Assembly: GCA_010645155.1 (NCBI GenBank)
Contig: CM021318.1
Span: 8,977,404 to 9,041,403, forward strand
Origin: Tigriopus japonicus
Taxonomy: Eukaryota; Arthropoda; Copepoda; Harpacticoida; Harpacticidae
DNA: 64,000 bases
Reading direction: 5' to 3'
A program made the position numbers and the translations under genes. The notes beneath the pieces were generated by a model. The model ran no database searches, was not told the DNA's origin, and was given only the letters and a program-made list of their open reading frames with translations. Below, in pieces: positions 60,306 through 64,000 of the stretch. How positions within the stretch are numbered: position 1 is the stretch's first letter; the number at the start of each line of letters is the position of its first letter.

Positions 60306-63300
60306 GTAAGTGAATGTCTAAGTGTTCTTGTTACCAAACGGCAAATCAATTCAGAAATCGGAAGTGACTAATAGTCTGCCAAATAGTAGTTTGACATTGC
60401 TGAAGGAGACAGGATTCACTTTATTTTAGTGGTCCCTTCCGGCCAAGCGGATCCAAGATTAGCCTCGAACTCGATTTTAAATATCCTACACGCCCGTCAA
60501 ACTGACAGGAAGCGATCCCTAATTTAACTACACGTCCAGAATGGCCGACTAGTATTGTTTTTGGATTCTTAGGATTTTAATTGAAGTTTTGAAATACGAG
60601 TATGAAATGGCGCGTTAGACTATTCGACTGGACGATATATTGCTAGCTCTAGCTTTCGAGGCATTTTAGCGACTTTGTGAGAGTTTAAGTTCCTTTGCTC
60701 TGATAAACCGAATTCCGAATCATGCTCAGTGATAACTTTTTTGTACCTAAGGGTATTTGAAAATATTTTAAATAAAAAGTTTGTCCACAGGCAATGACAG
60801 AGACCGAATATGTAAATTTAAACTAAAATTGATGAACATAATGAAGAACATAAAACATTGATTTTTCCTCAAATGGAGCGTGCTTGTGGCGAATCTGCTT
60901 TTGATTGAGCCAAGCGGAGTTTAGCTTCACAATTAGTTCAACCCTACATTACGCTTATTTGCCTTTAAAAGAGTGTTTTTTTAACCAAAAATGGACGTCT
61001 CCAGACCAAATATTCACGTTGCTCACGTATCTTGTACTTAAGCACGATTTTTTTTTGGAAAGAAGTCCATCTTAAGTTCTAAACTTGGTTGTTTAACGCA
61101 GTAACCAATTTCATGACATTTTGAGCAAAGAAGTTTTAAACATTTCTTTGGATTGTTTGGTTGAGCATTTGGTTAAATTAGTTTCTTCCTATTCCTCAAG
61201 AAGGGGAGCATCATAGTAACATTTGAATTGAATAAATCATATATCGAGAATGAGTACAATTAAATTGAACATCGTAGAACGGATGTACTAGTACAACATC
61301 GGATAATCAAAATTTCATTTGACTCATCATTAGTCGTTTTCCTGGACTACCGAAGTGATATTTTAAGACTCATTAGACGCCGCATCATGTCACGCCCACT
61401 CTGAAAAAGCCAAGAGGGCCCACACGCATCCGCTAATGAGAATAGAGTACGATTGGAGCGTCTGACCACTTTGTTTTAAGGTCATGTCCGCTATCTTGTG
61501 AGAGCTATTTTATGGTGTTCCTTGTCAAGTCTAGGTCCTTGGTGTTTGTTTGTTTCTTGATTGTGGCTCGGTCCTAATGGATCGTCGCATAATCTCAATG
61601 TCACCAAAACCATTAGGTACCAGAAATTCAAGCATAATAACTGCCTTGGAGGTATCAAACCTCAAGTTCCTTGATGGCACTTTTTTTGAGCAATTCTGAA
61701 ACCTCAGAGCGTTTTAACTGTGGCAAGAAGGTTTCCGAAACCCTCCCAGCACTTTTGGTATTCAGAACCGGGGGTGTTCGAGATCTTGTCACAAAATTGA
61801 TCTTCATATTGAAAGTTCAGTGTTGTCGATGTTGCCTCATACTTGAGATGATGGATCTCTCAGATGGATTATGCGTTGGTGAAGTCACGATTCACTTCAA
61901 AATGTGGCCTGTACCCACTACCACAGAAATACCACCTCAGACATGGGCGTAATGAAAAATGCCTCCGACACTTTGGGTTCACATCGTTGAATCTGCGAGT
62001 TCATCTTCGCACGGCTCGTGTTCTTTCGCTTCAGAGCTTCATATTAAGCAGATCACTTTTCAATGGAGAGGAGGCTCAATTCAATGTCAGATAAATGGCA
62101 AGCTCTCAACACGGGGCAGCGGCAATTAATCCTGTGCCTAGTCATCGCAATTTGCGTGCACGTTGTGCTTATGGGTGGACCATTATTATACAGATGAGCA
62201 TTCTTCACGTAGACCATACAAGTGGATATCTTGCAGAGCATCGTTTCAGTTTTTTGCTTGCGCTTGAGTGAAGTTCTATTTTATGCAACTGAGCTGTCAA
62301 CTCGGGTGACCTCTGGTTCTTATGCCTGACTTAAGAAAACAGATTTCATCATAAACAAATTCCTAGCACTCGACCTAAAGATGAACTGTCTCCTTTTGGG
62401 TTGATCTGTGGTGAGGGGTCTGTCTGTCCATTGAAGAGCACTGATACCATTTGTCAATCCACGGAGACACAGTGTCACTCCATTTGACGCTTTCACCTTA
62501 AGAGACTGAGATTAGGAAAACCATCTTCTGAGACAAAACAGAATATTGAAAAGCACTTTATGAAGATTTCAATGTAGTACTAAAATTCTACTTCTGACTA
62601 TTTTTGTTGGACTTTTTAGAGTCTACTGATCCTTTGTAAAAGAGTCATTCTAAATTACGAAGAAGTTTTTAGCATGGATAATTTGTATAATTTTTTTACT
62701 TAATGAAAAATCGTTATCGGCCACGTTGAGCTTTGTCATTCGAAAATGATGTGAGCTTGATCCTCAGGTGACGATATGTCATTCCTTTATGATACATTTT
62801 GCTTCAGTTGGCCCATTTGAGGGAGATCTTCCAGTTCTTTAATTGTATTTTAACACGCATTCCAGTTTGGGTCAATGCACCGCACCGCCTTGCCTCTGTC
62901 TTTCTGGTCTTCCTCTGTTTTGCGCATCTCGTTTTTTCATCGGAAACCATTTTGGGGCGATGAACTTGCTCAATACTCACCGTAGTAGACCATTTCGCTT
63001 GGCAACCATCTCGCCCAAAGCCATGAATGAGAAGAGTTAACAGGCCTATTTCGTCGATCTCAGCTCGAAACTTAGGAATGCGGGAGTTCCACAAAATCAC
63101 AAGTTAAAACCACCGTGCTCAATTTCATTCCATTCCATTCTACCTACTTTTCTCCCTTTACACTTGAGTGCCCGGTTCATATTTTGATTTGATAGATCAA
63201 ATCATCATCTTAGAGATAAGAAGAGTTGGAATGAATAAGTCGCAGCATAAATTCCTTCATTTTAAAATCCATCATTAGGCGGTCAGCATATCGAAAAGGC

Positions 63301-64000
63301 CGTACCTGTCTTGAGTATTTTTACAGTTCGAGGAGAGTCGAAACGACTTCCATTCCATCAGGTTCATCGTTATCAGATGGAAGAGAAAAAGAGAGATCTC
63401 GAGATGGTTGATGTCATTTGGCAACAAAACCTGTTGATGATATTCCCCCCCCCCCCCCTTTTCTTGAGTCTAACATTTTCGAGCCAAGAGATCAATGCAT
63501 GACCTAATTTAGCTAAATATTTCATGATGATATTTAAAAAGCCACGTTACTGATCTGTCCGTTCTGGTAATCTTAAGTTAGCTTTTTGTTGGATTGAAAA
63601 ACGATTTGGAATTCTTGGTGGACCACCCATCTTTCCCTGAGAGACTCCCTCGTACATTTTGTTTGCATTGTCAAAGAATAAAAACCATGTGAACACGAAT
63701 CTGGTAAAAGCAATCTCTTCTCTGAAAGCAGCTCAAGATTGAGTGTACAAGCTCCCCCGGTGAGATTCGTTTAATGATAAAAAATGAACTATCATACCCT
63801 CCACTAAGAGGCCATTTAAAGTTTGAGCTGTCAGAATTTGCAACTGTTTCAACCTGTGGCTAATTGGTAAAGACCTCTTTATCTTCTGACATGATAATTG
63901 ACACAGCATGATTTATAGCATGCGGCAAAACTGCCTATTTCTCCCGAGGGTGTGGTCAACTGTTGGTGCGATGTCGCAGGGTTCACACAAGAAGGCTTCG
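60306..64000. other. Probable long first intron, no other gene recognised
   Basis: Open frames are short and none shows recognisable homology. A run of about 14 C residues lies near 63447. No acceptor plus long open frame in the required phase stands out. Confidence 0.4.

Noticed and set aside
60306..64000. Further exons of the 59990 gene among short plus-strand frames
   Set aside because: No frame combines a good acceptor, the required phase and a convincing sequence.
1..64000. CRISPR arrays, bacterial promoters or rRNA genes
   Set aside because: The sequence is spliced eukaryotic nuclear DNA; no regularly spaced repeats or rRNA segments seen.

Overview
The window is nuclear DNA from a small-genome animal. 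Genes have short GT–AG introns (mostly 56–75 bp), metazoan-only families (FAIM, TSP1, PAN/apple, CDC23, COG3, IFT46, a TDRD5-like tudor protein), a CR1/L2-like LINE fragment and several small DNA-transposon families. A compact arthropod such as a copepod fits best, but this rests on gene style and family content, not on a marker gene.

Layout. COG3 (+, 1026–4658) is followed by a minus-strand block: a cysteine-rich terminal exon (4840–5189), a secreted PAN/TSP1 gene (10689 down to about 6175), IFT46 (11992–13391), FAIM (13515–14143), a TDRD5-like tudor gene (15208–16420), an SLC28 concentrative nucleoside transporter (17387–19177), CDC23/APC8 (19348–23295), a 5'-truncated LINE (+, 23411–25024), GCDH (25207–26535), an AGPAT (27995–28884) and an SLC29 equilibrative nucleoside transporter (29434–30850). 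From 31 to 47 kb I see almost no convincing coding sequence. From 47.1 to 59 kb there is a plus-strand tandem array of three intact genes and one pseudogene for a secreted kelch-like family that I cannot name. A first exon of a further plus-strand gene starts at 59990 and runs out of the window into what looks like a long intron.

Mobile DNA. The most notable item is a 2.05-kb element present twice in opposite orientation (7486–9540 and 38360–40410). Each copy begins CAGG, ends CCTG and is flanked by its own 7-bp target duplication (ACCAAAC; GACAGAC), so it is a transposon family and not an inverted segmental duplication. I cannot place it in a superfamily. There is also a 282-bp hAT-type MITE with a perfect 8-bp duplication (52219–52500), a 253-bp foldback element with TA flanks (11590–11842), a 38-bp minisatellite, and weaker hAT-like and tRNA-derived relics.

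How genes relate. Most conserved genes are unrelated housekeeping functions: Golgi tethering, ciliary transport, anaphase control, lysine/tryptophan catabolism and phosphatidic acid synthesis. Two nucleoside transporters of different families lie 10 kb apart. The kelch-like array is the only clear local expansion. Its three intact genes share exon lengths, intron phases and an upstream block exactly 27 nt before the start codon, which indicates recent tandem duplication.
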